This document shows positions 30,596 through 30,640 of a DNA stretch of 30,640 nt, piece after piece. Both the position numbers and the translations under genes were made by a program. The stretch spans positions 1-30,640 of the forward strand of contig NZ_DOPX01000023.1 of NCBI RefSeq assembly GCF_003514505.1. Reading direction: 5' to 3'. Below the pieces are notes generated by a model. It saw nothing but the letters and a program-made list of their open reading frames with translations. It did no database searches and was not told the DNA's origin. This stretch comes from Proteiniclasticum sp. Lineage in GTDB: Bacteria; Bacillota; Clostridia; Clostridiales; Clostridiaceae. How positions within the stretch are numbered: position 1 is the stretch's first letter; every line of letters begins with the position of its first letter.

Positions 30596-30640
30596 TTCTC
30601 TCAAAAAGAGAATGCAAAAACAGTTCTTTGAAAATTAAAC
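30596..30640 (+). other. Probable 16S rRNA leader (start of rRNA transcript)
   Basis: After the promoter come a small stem-loop, TTCTCT-CAAAA-AGAGAA (30596-30612), and GTTCTTTGAAAATTAAAC at 30623-30640. The last element closely resembles the GTTCTTTGAAAACT element found just before 16S and 23S rRNA in Firmicutes, where it serves in antitermination and processing. The window ends before any mature rRNA sequence. No gene was seen in 30311-30490. Confidence 0.7.

Overview
The window reads as a chromosomal segment of an anaerobic, amino-acid-fermenting Bacillota, most likely class Clostridia. The reasons are a complete lysine aminomutase block whose proteins resemble those known from Clostridium subterminale and Acetoanaerobium (Clostridium) sticklandii, an electron-bifurcating type lactate dehydrogenase/Etf set, Gram-positive style lipoproteins, strong AGGAGG ribosome sites and sigma-A type promoters. 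No phage, transposon, CRISPR or tRNA was seen. I cannot name genus or species from sequence alone.

Layout. 1-6248: the 3' part of a lysine-fermentation operon: the tail of kdd, then kamA, kamB, kamC, kamD and kamE, closed by a strong terminator. It covers lysine 2,3-aminomutase, lysine 5,6-aminomutase and two ATPase-like helper proteins (KamB and the MutS-like KamC) of unproven role. 6249-10502: an iron-siderophore ABC importer (binding lipoprotein, two FecCD permeases, ATPase) behind a sigma-A promoter with an excellent Fur box. 10503-14110 (mostly minus strand): a degraded small-protein gene, an ApbE-type flavin transferase lipoprotein, an unrecognised lipoprotein, an unrecognised exported protein, and a region of apparent gene decay. 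14111-21941: housekeeping genes: methionine aminopeptidase (minus), an EF-G paralogue, a ROK sugar kinase, a histidine phosphatase, CinA and an ABC-F ATPase.

22044-27594: a lactate/2-hydroxyacid locus. A FadR-type regulator is followed by lrgA-lrgB, etfB, etfA (with an N-terminal Fe-S cluster motif) and a GlcD/LctD-type FAD oxidase. A perfect LldR/PdhR-like palindrome and a CcpA cre-like site lie just upstream of lrgA. The arrangement matches the lct operon for bifurcating lactate oxidation, except that LrgAB stands where a lactate permease would be expected. This is the most interesting system in the window: it suggests LrgAB is the 2-hydroxyacid or pyruvate carrier of the pathway.

27725-30263: a small unrecognised protein with a carboxypeptidase-regulatory-like N-terminus, a one-domain FMN-binding lipoprotein (a possible client of the ApbE protein) and a MATE exporter. 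30311-30640: a leader region with a consensus sigma-A promoter and a sequence typical of the region just upstream of 16S rRNA, so an rRNA operon probably begins just beyond the window.
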